A stretch of DNA of 64,000 bases from Polynucleobacter sp. MG-Unter2-18. GTDB taxonomy: Bacteria > Pseudomonadota > Gammaproteobacteria > Burkholderiales > Burkholderiaceae. The notes under the pieces were generated by a model that searched no databases, was not told the origin of the DNA, and worked only from the letters and a program-made list of their open reading frames with translations. The stretch covers positions 1,500,192-1,564,191 of the forward strand of contig NZ_CP061302.1 in the NCBI RefSeq assembly GCF_018687675.1, in the 5' to 3' direction. A program made the translations under genes and the position numbers. Below, piece by piece: positions 18,955 to 27,065 of the stretch; within the stretch, counting starts at the first letter, position 1; every line of letters starts with the position of its first letter.

Positions 18955-19506
18955 TTACTCAGGAGGATGCTCCTCGGGATTAACATTCAAAGCAATCAAA
19001 AACCGAGAGACCATGTTGTAAGCTGCCACTACAGTGACAAGCTCAACGGTATCAGTATTTCCCAAAGTAGCCTGCAAACGCTTCATCAGAGCGCTATCAA
19101 CCTGGATATTGCGCGTCATCTGAAACGTGAGCTCTACTGCATCATTTTCAACGGCGGAGAATAAGGCGCTAGGAAAGCTTGGCTGGCCAATCAAACGTAG
19201 TGCTTGAACTTGCTCTTCAGTGCCACCTGCTTTAATGAACGGCGGGGCGTGATGAAAAAATTCATATTCGGCGCCATTAAGAACAGCCACCCCACACATT
19301 GCAAGCTCGCGCAGCTTTGGATCCAAGGAGAGATTATTACGAATCTCACCCACGAAATGATTCCAACCCTCGGCAATGGGGGTGCTATGTAAAAGCATGC
19401 GATCCAAATTAATAAACTGGCCACCACGTCTTTTGCGAATAGCTGCTACTAACTCAGCGGGTTCAGCTAAATCAATTGGTTGATAAGGAATTAAACGCTC
19501 ACTCAT
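18955..19506 (-). CDS. Carboxymuconolactone decarboxylase-like (AhpD-fold) protein
   Basis: This 183-residue all-helical protein resembles the CMD/AhpD fold. The core segment LRELAMCGVAVLNGAEYEFF, followed by two His residues, aligns with the family motif, but the redox CxxC of AhpD is absent. A peroxidase-reductase role is therefore unlikely and a decarboxylase-like or unknown role is more likely. It begins nine bases after the Bug-type gene upstream and is followed by the methyltransferase at a 3-base gap, suggesting a three-gene operon. Confidence 0.78.
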   Translation of the reverse strand: MSERLIPYQPIDLAEPAELVAAIRKRRGGQFINLDRMLLHSTPIAEGWNHFVGEIRNNLSLDPKLRELAMCGVAVLNGAEYEFFHHAPPFIKAGGTEEQVQALRLIGQPSFPSALFSAVENDAVELTFQMTRNIQVDSALMKRLQATLGNTDTVELVTVVAAYNMVSRFLIALNVNPEEHPPE

Positions 19507-19515
19507 ATCAATTCC

Positions 19516-20514
19516 TTATTGCGCTTCTTTAATATTATTTTCAATCACGAACTTACCCCAGATCGCAATTTGCTTGCCGATAAAGTCACGCAAAGTTTCT
19601 GGGTTGCCAGCGACAATCTGAATCCCTTGAGACTTCAGCTTCTCAGATACAGCCGGTGTTTTTAATGCTTTAGTGACAGCATCATTCATGGCATTCACAA
19701 TTGCTGGTGGGGTTTTGCCTGGGGCCAATACTGCCCACCATGCTGGCGCATTAAATCCAGGGAAACCACTTTCAGCAATCGTTGGCACATTGGGCAACTC
19801 AGGCGATCTTTTAGCAGTAGTGATTACCAAGGGGATGACACCGCCACTATCAACATGGGGCTTGACCAAGAATTCTGAGCCAACAGCTAGTGGAACCTGA
19901 CCGCCCAGCACATCTTGCATCAATGGGCCTCCACCACGGTAAGGTATGTGATTCCAATCAAAGCCTGCTTGCTTAGCTAAACGTGCCATAGCTAAGTGAC
20001 CCAAGCTACCAATGCCTATGGATCCATAGCTAAATGGTTTGCCAGCCTTAGACTGGTCTACCAACTGCTTAAAGCTGGTGATCCCAGAATTCTTGCTGGC
20101 GACCAATACCATCGGTGAAGTGCCAATTAAGGTTACAGGCGCTATATCTTTAATCGTGTCATACGGGAGCTTATCTTTGAGGATCGGATTTACACCGTGC
20201 GTGTCAAAGACCACAGCAAAGGTATAGCCATCAGGATCTGACCTTGTCATAGCGGCAGTTCCGATCACACCAGATGCTCCGCCAATATTTTCAACAATCA
20301 CGTTTTGCTTTAATTCCGCCTGCAAAGCCGGAGCTAAGGTGCGAGCCACTTGATCCACAGAGCCACCCGGCGGGAAAACAGCAATCAGGCGAATCGGTTT
20401 TTGGGTAGGCCAAGCACCTACACCGGCCGTTTGAGCGCTAGCAAAAGAACCAGCAAACATCGCAAATAGACCAAATAAAAGCGCTTTTTTAGTTATTTTC
20501 AAGTAAATCGGCAT
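19516..20514 (-). CDS. Bug-type (tripartite tricarboxylate) solute-binding protein
   Basis: This is a 332-residue periplasmic binding protein. The ATG at 20514 is preferred to an upstream one at 20556 because it is preceded by GAGGGAG and begins a clean signal peptide that ends FASAQ. Family stretches are KPIRLIAVFPPGGSVDQVAR, VENIGGASGVIGTAAMTRSD and WNHIPYRGGGPLMQDVLGGQ. No membrane partner genes are nearby. It heads a probable operon with the CMD-like and methyltransferase genes. The ligand is unknown. Confidence 0.9.
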   Translation of the reverse strand: MPIYLKITKKALLFGLFAMFAGSFASAQTAGVGAWPTQKPIRLIAVFPPGGSVDQVARTLAPALQAELKQNVIVENIGGASGVIGTAAMTRSDPDGYTFAVVFDTHGVNPILKDKLPYDTIKDIAPVTLIGTSPMVLVASKNSGITSFKQLVDQSKAGKPFSYGSIGIGSLGHLAMARLAKQAGFDWNHIPYRGGGPLMQDVLGGQVPLAVGSEFLVKPHVDSGGVIPLVITTAKRSPELPNVPTIAESGFPGFNAPAWWAVLAPGKTPPAIVNAMNDAVTKALKTPAVSEKLKSQGIQIVAGNPETLRDFIGKQIAIWGKFVIENNIKEAQ

Positions 20515-20604
20515 GACATCATCTCCCTCGATTAAGACTGCAAGATTACCACCCATCCTTACGGCTTGTTTGATAATAGATGCCGGAGCAAGATGAGATT
20601 ACCT

Positions 20605-21372
20605 ATGAAACCAATTTTGAACATAGCTGCCTACTTATTTGTCAGTTTGGATAATTTAGCTGAGCTACGCACCAAGATCTTAGATGAGTGCAATTCTAGC
20701 GAGTTAAAGGGCACTATTCTCTTGACTGGCGAAGGTATCAATATGTTCCTAGCTGGTAGCGAATCCAAATTACGCAGCTTTATAAATTACTTGCGTCAGG
20801 ATCCGCGCTTTGCACCCCTGCAAACTAAAGATAGCTGGTCTGAAACTCAGCCCTTTAAGAAGATGCTGGTCAAAATTAAGAATGAAATTATTCGAATGAA
20901 TCATCCAGCGATTCGTCCGGAAGAGGGTCGCGCCAACTTCATCACACCAAAAAAATTACAAGAGTGGCTTGATCGTGGAACAGATGATTTAGGACGCCCG
21001 GTTGTCATGGTCGACACACGCAATGCTTTTGAAGTTGAGTATGGAACTTTTGACAATGCACTGCATTTCAATATCGAGAAATTTACAGAATTTCCCGAAG
21101 CCATTACTGCACATAAAGACGAGCTAGCTGATAAAACTTTGGTGAGCTTTTGTACCGGCGGAATTCGTTGTGAAAAATCCGGGCTCTACATGCGCGAAAT
21201 TGGCATGCAACATAGTTATCAGCTTGAAGGCGGCATTCTCAAGTACTTTGAAGAAGTTGGCTCCGCACATTACACCGGCAGCTGTTTTGTATTTGATGAG
21301 CGGGAAGCGCTAGAACCCAATCTAGACACCATCCCACTTGAGCGCTCAATCCGAAAAAAACAAAGCGCGTAA
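20605..21372 (+). CDS. trhO: tRNA uridine(34) hydroxylase TrhO-like rhodanese protein
   Basis: This 255-residue protein is similar to TrhO/YceA, which makes 5-hydroxyuridine at tRNA position 34 using oxygen. An N-terminal ferredoxin-like domain has the family motif KGTILLTGEGINMFLAGS. A rhodanese domain follows, with the active-site loop SFCTGGIRCEKSGLYM, the same CTGGIRCEK signature as YceA. The ATG at 20605 starts MKPILNIAAYLFVSL, which matches the family start; an ATG at 20566 is less likely. The protein is shorter than E. coli TrhO at the C terminus, as some homologues are. It converges on an ABM-domain gene. Confidence 0.85.
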   Translation: MKPILNIAAYLFVSLDNLAELRTKILDECNSSELKGTILLTGEGINMFLAGSESKLRSFINYLRQDPRFAPLQTKDSWSETQPFKKMLVKIKNEIIRMNHPAIRPEEGRANFITPKKLQEWLDRGTDDLGRPVVMVDTRNAFEVEYGTFDNALHFNIEKFTEFPEAITAHKDELADKTLVSFCTGGIRCEKSGLYMREIGMQHSYQLEGGILKYFEEVGSAHYTGSCFVFDEREALEPNLDTIPLERSIRKKQSA

Positions 21373-21384
21373 TTACTGAAGGTA

Positions 21385-21687
21385 CTAGCTCGATTTACCC
21401 ACTAAAGTCATATGCTCAACAAAAGGGGGTTTTACGAAGAATGGCCCAACAATAGCTCGCCAATCAGCAAAAGCATCTGACCCCCTAAAGTCGACTGTAT
21501 GGTTCTCCAGGGTATCCCAATAAATCAACAATAAATAACGGGCAGGACTTTCGATACTGCGGTTCACCTTAAAGCCCTGAAAGCCTTTAGCTTTAGCTAT
21601 CACCGTATTGACGCCACGCAAAATAGCCTCTTCAAATTCAGCACCCTTAGTTGGGTCAATTTCGATATCGCAGTGCTCCAAAATCAT
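21385..21687 (-). CDS. Antibiotic biosynthesis monooxygenase (ABM) domain protein
   Basis: This is a 100-residue ABM-fold protein. Visible family traits are ILEHCDIEIDPTKGAEFEEA at the N terminus, the central GFQGFKVNRSIESPARYLLL, and DFRGSDAFADWRAIVGPFF. The fold occurs in small oxygenases and heme-degrading enzymes; the substrate is unknown. The ATG at 21687, preceded by AAAGGA, is preferred to a TTG at 21705. It is divergent from the following dehydrogenase gene, with about 75 bases between them. Confidence 0.8.
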   Translation of the reverse strand: MILEHCDIEIDPTKGAEFEEAILRGVNTVIAKAKGFQGFKVNRSIESPARYLLLIYWDTLENHTVDFRGSDAFADWRAIVGPFFVKPPFVEHMTLVGKSS

Positions 21688-21762
21688 CGGGATTTCCTTT
21701 GTCAAAATTACTCAGTGATCGATAGTAAACTCAAGCAGAATAACAAATCAGCAAAGAGAGTC

Positions 21763-22737
21763 ATGGCCAATTTACCTAATATTGTCATCCTAGGAGATTA
21801 CGAGCGCGCTCTGCGTCGCTTCTCTCAATGGGACCGGATAGAGCAAAATTCAAACCTCATCATTCATCATGAGCCGTTACGGGATGAGGCCTTGTATGAG
21901 GCAGTCAAAGACGCTGATGTGATTGCCATCGTACGCGACCGATCCCCCTTCAATGAAACCATGATTGCGAGGTTGCCAAAGCTCGAATTATTGATGTTCA
22001 CAGGAAAGCGAAATGGCACGTTAGATAGCGCCGCCCTCCTTGCTCGTCATATTCCGATTGCCTGCACGCCAGGAGGCCCTTCTAAAGAAACTACCACCGA
22101 GTTAACCTGGGCATTAATTTTAGGGGCTTCAAAACAATTGGTTCGCCAAAATCATTTAGTGATCTCTGGAGGCTGGCGTGATGAACTCTCGGTCCTACCC
22201 ATGCTCTCAGGTGAGCGTTTGGGAGTGATTGGTCTTGGTGCTATCGGCAGTGCCGTCGCTCGTGTTGGTAAGGCATTCGGCATGGAGATTGTCACCTGGA
22301 GTCCCAATATGACGCAGGAACGTGCCGCAACCGAAGGTGCAACTTCCGTTAGCCTCGATGAACTACTAAGCACATCAAAAATAGTCACTCTGCACTTAGT
22401 GGCGGGCCCTGGAACTAAAGGCCTCATCAGTACCGATCAACTCGCATTAATGCGCCCTGATTCTATTCTGGTCAACACCTCGCGCTCTGCATTAATCAAT
22501 ATGTCTGATTTATGCATTGCTCTCAAAAAAGGTTGTCCCGGACAAGCTGCTGTGGACGTATTTGATATTGAACCATTGCCATCCAATGATCCCTTACGTA
22601 GCATCCCAAATTTACTAGCAACTCCCCACCTAGGCTTTATCGCGGAGCCTGTTTTTAAAATGTTCTCTCAAGGGATTACTGAAACTTTGGAAGCATGGTT
22701 AGATCAAAAGCCAGTACCCCATCCATACCAGCCTTAA
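21763..22737 (+). CDS. D-2-hydroxyacid dehydrogenase family protein
   Basis: This is a 324-residue NAD-dependent dehydrogenase. The Rossmann motif is LGVIGLGAIGSAVARVGKAF. The substrate and catalytic region contains VNTSRSALINMSDL, DVFDIEPLPSNDPL and TPHLGFIAEP with the catalytic His. The usual 'NxaRG' loop reads NTSRS here, still with the key Arg. The ATG at 21763 begins MANLPNIVILGDYE after an AGAGAG. An upstream ATG at 21673 would overlap the divergent ABM gene. The following chromate-transport gene overlaps its 3' end by about 43 bases. Confidence 0.88.
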   Translation: MANLPNIVILGDYERALRRFSQWDRIEQNSNLIIHHEPLRDEALYEAVKDADVIAIVRDRSPFNETMIARLPKLELLMFTGKRNGTLDSAALLARHIPIACTPGGPSKETTTELTWALILGASKQLVRQNHLVISGGWRDELSVLPMLSGERLGVIGLGAIGSAVARVGKAFGMEIVTWSPNMTQERAATEGATSVSLDELLSTSKIVTLHLVAGPGTKGLISTDQLALMRPDSILVNTSRSALINMSDLCIALKKGCPGQAAVDVFDIEPLPSNDPLRSIPNLLATPHLGFIAEPVFKMFSQGITETLEAWLDQKPVPHPYQP

Positions 22738-23282
22738 CGCTTTTGAAAACGCTCACTCCAAGAGAATTATTTATTAGTTTTAGCAAAATCGGCATGTCTG
22801 GTTTTGGTGGTGTACTACCCTGGGCACGTCGCACTCTGGTTGAGCAGGATAAAGTGTTGAGCTCGGAAGAATTTAGCGCTATTTTGGGCATCTGCCAAAT
22901 TGTTCCAGGCCCCAACATTGTGAATCTTGCGGTTTGCATAGGTTCTCGCTTTGCTGGCGCCAGAGGCGCACTAGCGGCAGTTCTAGGCTTAACGCTGGGG
23001 CCGATCTGCATCGTGATGCTGTTAGCACTCCTCTATACACATTACAGCGACCTAGAGTCTGTCAAAGGAATACTGCGGGGTATCTCTGCTGTTGGGGTTG
23101 GCTTAATTGCTTCTACTGGCATCAAGATGTTGCGTGACGAGTTGCGCTTTCCACTAATGCTACTGGTGGTACTTGTCACCGTCATTGCAGCCAGCTACTA
23201 CCAGCTAAGTCTTGGCTGGGTGGTCCTAATAGCATCTCCGCTAGCCTGGGTCTTGGCACAAAAAAAGGCTCGCAAACTATGA
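22695..23282 (+). CDS. Chromate transporter family protein, half-size, first subunit
   Basis: This 195-residue membrane protein is a single CHR domain. Family motifs are ISFSKIGMSGFGGVLPWARR near the N terminus and LGICQIVPGPNIVNLAVCIG. Short CHR proteins are usually encoded in pairs that work together as a chromate (or similar oxyanion) exporter. The second half follows with a 4-base ATGA overlap. The start at 22695 overlaps the dehydrogenase gene; a later start is possible because no strong SD is seen. Confidence 0.87.
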   Translation: MVRSKASTPSIPALTLLKTLTPRELFISFSKIGMSGFGGVLPWARRTLVEQDKVLSSEEFSAILGICQIVPGPNIVNLAVCIGSRFAGARGALAAVLGLTLGPICIVMLLALLYTHYSDLESVKGILRGISAVGVGLIASTGIKMLRDELRFPLMLLVVLVTVIAASYYQLSLGWVVLIASPLAWVLAQKKARKL

Positions 23283-23800
23283 GTGTTTTATTGAGTCTAT
23301 TTCTAAAACTCTCTGCCTTCTCGCTCATTGCCTTTGGCGGAGTAAATGCCTTACTCCCAAGCTTACTTAAGCTATCGGTTTACCAAGAGCAATGGATTGA
23401 CCTGCAAACTTTTGCTGATTATTTCGCAATCGCTCAAGCAGCGCCGGGCCCTAACTTCATGACAGTCACGCTCATTGGCTGGCATGTCTATGGTGTGCTT
23501 GGAGCTTTGATTGCAACCTTCGCAATTGCCTGGCCGTCATCCATCTTGGTTTATCACTTACAGCGCCTCATACTAGGCATGAAGGATGTGCAAAAAAAGA
23601 AATCGATTCAGTATGCAGCTGCAGCACTCGCGATTGGATTAGTTCTCTCCTCCGCATGGCAGATTGCCTTACAGATCAATCATAGCTATGCTGCATATGT
23701 GCTGACGCTCGTCACTATCGGAGTCACTGTTTTGACTCGTTGGCATCCTCTATATTTAATTGCGCTAGGGGCTGCCCTAGGAATGATCGGAGTAATTTGA
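23279..23800 (+). CDS. Chromate transporter family protein, half-size, second subunit
   Basis: This is a 173-residue CHR-domain membrane protein. The N-terminal LKLSAFSLIAFGGVNALLPS corresponds to the GFGG motif, and FAIAQAAPGPNFMTVTLIGW is the conserved PGP motif. Four to six membrane segments are likely. It overlaps the first subunit by four bases, consistent with equal production and a heteromeric carrier. A Bug-type gene starts two bases after its stop. Confidence 0.87.
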   Translation: MSVLLSLFLKLSAFSLIAFGGVNALLPSLLKLSVYQEQWIDLQTFADYFAIAQAAPGPNFMTVTLIGWHVYGVLGALIATFAIAWPSSILVYHLQRLILGMKDVQKKKSIQYAAAALAIGLVLSSAWQIALQINHSYAAYVLTLVTIGVTVLTRWHPLYLIALGAALGMIGVI

Positions 23801-23802
23801 AA

Positions 23803-24774
23803 ATGATAAGACTGCTAAAGACATTTATATTCAGCGTGGCATTACTCATGGTTTCTACGCCACAAGCGCAAACTAATTACCCCACTAAACCTATCACTAT
23901 CGTTGTGCCTTACGGCGCAGGTGGGAGCGCAGACTCTCGCAGTAGGCAGCTGGCGCAAAAAATGAGCTTGATTCTGAAACAGCCTTTTGTCATTGACAAC
24001 AAACCAGGTGCTGGCGGAAATATCGGCACTGAGTTTATTGCAAAAGCTGCGCCAGATGGCTACACCATTGGGATGGGAAACTTTGCACCAATGGCGGTAA
24101 ACAAAACGCTTTTTGGCAATTTACGGTATGACCCAGAGACGGATCTGACCCCCATCATCCTAATAGAAAAGGGTCCACTAATTCTGGTGGTGAACCCAAA
24201 TTCCCCGTACAAAACTATTCAAGATATTGTTGCAGCAGCTAAGGCAAAACCAGGGACTCTGACATTCTCCTCAGGAGGAATCGGTGGCAGTCATCAACTC
24301 TCAGCTGAGCTGTTTATGCAAAATGCCGGCATTCAAATGATTCATGTGCCCTATAAGAGTGGTTCTGCTGCTTTAACGGATTTGATGGCAGGTAACGTCG
24401 ATATGATGTTTGATCAGATGTACTCTGCAGTTCCCAATATCAAAGCAGATAAACTGCGTCCTATTGCCATCACGAGTAAAAAGAGATCTCCACTATTTCC
24501 AAATGTACCCAGCTTTGCAGAGCTGAGCTACCCTAAGGTGGAAGTACTCAATTGGCAAGGATTTATTGCGCCTGCTGGCACACCTAAGCGCATTATCGAC
24601 ACATTAAATAAGGCCGCTAATGAGGCGCTGAAAGATCCACAGCTAAGAGAGTTAATGCTCTCCCAAGGAAATGAAATTGGCGGTGGTAGTCCCGCCGATT
24701 TTGCAGCCCTGATCAAATCAGAGGCTGCAAAATGGAGTGCTGTGGTTAGGGCCGGAAACATCAAGCCCGAGTAA
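23803..24774 (+). CDS. Bug-type (tripartite tricarboxylate) solute-binding protein
   Basis: This is a 323-residue periplasmic binding protein. The ATG at 23803 starts a signal peptide (to about residue 22, ending PQAQT). Family stretches are NYPTKPITIVVPYGAGGSAD, NKPGAGGNIGTEFIAKAAPD and MIHVPYKSGSAALTDLMAGN. It is the third orphan Bug gene within 9 kb and follows the chromate pair with two intervening bases, so it shares that transcript. The ligand is unknown and there is no TctAB nearby. Confidence 0.9.
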   Translation: MIRLLKTFIFSVALLMVSTPQAQTNYPTKPITIVVPYGAGGSADSRSRQLAQKMSLILKQPFVIDNKPGAGGNIGTEFIAKAAPDGYTIGMGNFAPMAVNKTLFGNLRYDPETDLTPIILIEKGPLILVVNPNSPYKTIQDIVAAAKAKPGTLTFSSGGIGGSHQLSAELFMQNAGIQMIHVPYKSGSAALTDLMAGNVDMMFDQMYSAVPNIKADKLRPIAITSKKRSPLFPNVPSFAELSYPKVEVLNWQGFIAPAGTPKRIIDTLNKAANEALKDPQLRELMLSQGNEIGGGSPADFAALIKSEAAKWSAVVRAGNIKPE

Positions 24775-24789
24775 GCTAGATACGCAAAC

Positions 24790-25167
24790 TTACTTCAGTG
24801 CCTGGTAAGTCAGAATACCTAAAAAAGTTAAGCAGAGTGAGCCAGCTAAATGTAGGAGCGCAGTACCCAGTGCCCAGCTCACTTCGCCACGCTGCATAAA
24901 ACCGACCACTTCAGCAGAAAAGCTAGAGAAGGTAGTAAGGCCACCTAAAAAACCGGTAATCACAAATAACTTCCACTCGGGGGAGAGACTTTGGTTGTTA
25001 CCAAAAAAGGCCACGGCAATTCCGATGAAATAACCTCCAACCATATTAGAAATAAACGTTCCTAACGGAAGGGTCGAGGCAACACTGCCCGTTACGAGAT
25101 TAAAACCCGCCCTCAGCAAAGCGCCAAGACCTGCGCCACAAAAAATTGCAAGAAAAGATAGCCACAT
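24790..25167 (-). CDS. crcB: Fluoride ion exporter CrcB
   Basis: This 125-residue, four-helix membrane protein is of the Fluc/CrcB fluoride channel family. Diagnostic parts are FCGAGLGALLRAGFNLV, PLGTFISNMVGGYFIGI with the pore Asn, and GFLGGLTTFSSFSAEVVGFM with the phenylalanine-box residues. It lies nine bases after the DOPA-dioxygenase-like gene. No fluoride riboswitch fits in that gap, so expression is probably tied to the upstream gene. Confidence 0.93.
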   Translation of the reverse strand: MWLSFLAIFCGAGLGALLRAGFNLVTGSVASTLPLGTFISNMVGGYFIGIAVAFFGNNQSLSPEWKLFVITGFLGGLTTFSSFSAEVVGFMQRGEVSWALGTALLHLAGSLCLTFLGILTYQALK

Positions 25168-25176
25168 ATTCAGTAT

Positions 25177-25956
25177 TTATTGGATTGAAAAAGTGAGCAT
25201 GCTAATGGAGCTCATTTCTAATCCATCCACTAACACCTTCGAGGTTTCACCCGGCTCTTGCAATGCAAGCGCATATAAAGCTGGCCAATAGTGCTCAGGG
25301 GTCGGAATAGATAAATGCGCGGCATCGCCACACCGCTCCCAGTGAATTAAATTGTCGTGATGATTTGCGCGCATCTCCGAAACAAAAAAGTCATTGAACT
25401 CCCTAGCCCATGGATAAGGTGTCGCACCCTCCTCCCAATGAATCGTGTGCAGGTTATGCACAACATTTCCGCTAGCCAGAACGAGAATATTTTCATCACG
25501 CAGAGGGCGTAACTTTTTAGCAAGTGTGTAATGCTCACTCGCAGACATGGATCCATCTAGACTCAATTGAACCACTGGTACATCTGCATTTGGATAGAGG
25601 TATTTCAGAACAGACCATGCGCCATGATCAATGCCCCATTCGTTCTCCTCAAGCACTACTGGAACATCCAATAATTCTTTTATACGATCTGCCAGTGCGG
25701 GACTTCCGGGCGCTGGATATTGAATATCAAACAAGACTTGGGGAAATCCACCAAAATCATGAATAGTTTTAGGTTTGGGCATTGCAGTAACCCAGACTCC
25801 GCGGGTTACCCAATGGGCAGAGATGACTAAGATGGCATCTGGGCGCTTAAGTGATTTACCAAGATTGGCCCAAGAAGCGGTATAGCGATTGGGCTCAATG
25901 GCGTACATCGGACTGCCATGACCAGCAAATACTGCGGGTTGGCGCTGGCTAGTCAT
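25177..25956 (-). CDS. ygiD: 4,5-DOPA-dioxygenase-like extradiol ring-cleavage protein (YgiD family)
   Basis: This 259-residue protein is a class III extradiol dioxygenase. Metal-site regions are VFAGHGSPMYAIEPN, ILVISAHWVTRGVWV and IDHGAWSVLKYLYPNADVPV, and LASGNVVHNLHTIHWEEGA carries another conserved His pair. It is similar to YgiD, whose physiological substrate is uncertain. It is followed by crcB and preceded by a 45-residue membrane protein gene, at gaps of nine bases each. Confidence 0.87.
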   Translation of the reverse strand: MTSQRQPAVFAGHGSPMYAIEPNRYTASWANLGKSLKRPDAILVISAHWVTRGVWVTAMPKPKTIHDFGGFPQVLFDIQYPAPGSPALADRIKELLDVPVVLEENEWGIDHGAWSVLKYLYPNADVPVVQLSLDGSMSASEHYTLAKKLRPLRDENILVLASGNVVHNLHTIHWEEGATPYPWAREFNDFFVSEMRANHHDNLIHWERCGDAAHLSIPTPEHYWPALYALALQEPGETSKVLVDGLEMSSISMLTFSIQ

Positions 25957-25965
25957 TACTGCAGA

Positions 25966-26103
25966 TTAGCCAAATACGTAGCCAGTGTGTGCTGCAACTA
26001 ATGCAAACAAAATAGCCAAGCTAGTGGCGGCTGCCAACATCACGATCAAAGTGATGATTTTCTTGTTGACTTCTTCTTTCGACTCTTTATGCCATTCGTT
26101 CAT
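25966..26103 (-). CDS. Small single-span membrane protein, 45 residues
   Basis: An ATG at 26103 with GGGGA eight bases upstream opens a 45-codon frame ending TAA at 25966. The protein begins MNEWHKESKEEVNKK, a charged cytoplasmic-like stretch. One hydrophobic helix follows (about 16-40, with LIVMLAAATSLAILFALVAA), and the end is HTGYVFG. It lies nine bases upstream of the DOPA-dioxygenase-like gene in the same direction. The family is not recognised. The evidence for reality is the SD, the clear membrane helix and the operon spacing. Confidence 0.6.
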   Translation of the reverse strand: MNEWHKESKEEVNKKIITLIVMLAAATSLAILFALVAAHTGYVFG

Positions 26104-26147
26104 GCTAAATCCCCATTAAACACATTATTTGATAGTGTAATTATCCA

Positions 26148-26315
26148 CTATCGGCCGCGGCCAGCCTTGCGCATCATGGCTTTTCCGCCACCAAATCCTG
26201 CCTGAGGCCTACCGCCTGGGCCCGATGGACCTTTTGGGGCTGGTGGACGGGCTGCGGGCTTAGCTACTACAGGCTTAGCGGGGGTTTTTGATTCAGGTTT
26301 TTTGTCGTCAGTCAC
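26148..26315 (-). CDS. Small basic Pro/Gly/Lys-rich protein, 55 residues
   Basis: A GTG at 26315 preceded by a perfect AGGAG (five to seven bases upstream) opens a 55-codon frame ending TAG at 26148. The protein starts MTDDKKPESKTPAKPVVAKP. It continues with a Pro/Gly-rich middle (GPSGPGGRPQAGFGGGK) and ends MMRKAGRGR. It is strongly basic and looks disordered, like a nucleic-acid-binding tail. Family unknown. Its start is only 28 bases from the divergent site-2 protease ATG. The frame is easily missed because it is short and uses GTG. Confidence 0.6.
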   Translation of the reverse strand: MTDDKKPESKTPAKPVVAKPAARPPAPKGPSGPGGRPQAGFGGGKAMMRKAGRGR

Positions 26316-26343
26316 TTTTAGCTCCTATGGATATCATATTGCC

Positions 26344-27006
26344 ATGATTTCTGACTATTCTATCCAAGCTGTCGCCATTAATGCGATTCCTTTGATTTTC
26401 GCCATCACCATTCATGAGGCTGCCCATGGCTATGCAGCCCGTAAATTTGGTGACAACACCGCTTATATGCTCGGGAGAGTTACTCTCAACCCCATTAAAC
26501 ATATAGATCCGGTGGGTACTATCCTCATTCCCCTGCTATTGATTTTGAGCGGATCCCCATTTTTAGTAGGCTATGCCAAGCCAGTCCCAGTCAATTTTGG
26601 ACGTCTGCGTAACCCCCGCATTGACTCTATTTGGGTAGCTCTGGCTGGACCTGGGTCGAATTTCATCCAAGCCCTCATTTGGGCCATTCTCCTAGTTCTT
26701 CTCTTTGGTTTTGATGTGAATGAGCGATTTCTCTTGGCAGTGGCTCAAGCGGGTATTACCTGGAACCTAGTCTTACTCGTGTTTAACCTCTTCCCCCTTC
26801 CGCCATTAGATGGTGGCCGCATTCTGGCGAGCTTATTGCCGGCTCGCCAATCCATCGCCTTCGGAAAACTAGAGCCCTATGGATTCTTTATCGTTCTGGC
26901 ACTCGTTTTTACAGGGCTCATTGGTAGCTTTTGGATGGAGCCCTTGACGGCCTTTTTTAAGGGTGTTGTTTACTTTGTCACACTTCCCCTGCAAATGCTT
27001 TTCTGA
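26344..27006 (+). CDS. Site-2 protease family (M50) membrane metallopeptidase
   Basis: This is a 220-residue integral membrane protein. The zinc motif HEAAH lies in FAITIHEAAHGYAARKFGD near residue 20, and the second site is NLFPLPPLDGGRILASLLP. These mark a short M50/S2P rhomboid-unlike protease of the kind common near trpS or scpA in Betaproteobacteria. Here its neighbours are different. The ATG at 26344 matches the family start; a TTG at 26302 would add 14 residues. The substrate is unknown. Confidence 0.88.
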   Translation: MISDYSIQAVAINAIPLIFAITIHEAAHGYAARKFGDNTAYMLGRVTLNPIKHIDPVGTILIPLLLILSGSPFLVGYAKPVPVNFGRLRNPRIDSIWVALAGPGSNFIQALIWAILLVLLFGFDVNERFLLAVAQAGITWNLVLLVFNLFPLPPLDGGRILASLLPARQSIAFGKLEPYGFFIVLALVFTGLIGSFWMEPLTAFFKGVVYFVTLPLQMLF

Positions 27007-27065
27007 AGTATTCTCAAAATTCGAACTCATCAGCGGTAACTCACTGATCTCACTGGAGCTTAACT

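Noticed and set aside
22695..23800. The chromate pair as one gene broken by a frameshift
   Set aside because: Each half has its own full CHR motifs and the second has a proper ATG. Half-size paired CHR genes are a known arrangement.
25168..25176. A fluoride riboswitch before crcB
   Set aside because: Only nine bases separate crcB from the upstream gene, which is far too short for the aptamer.
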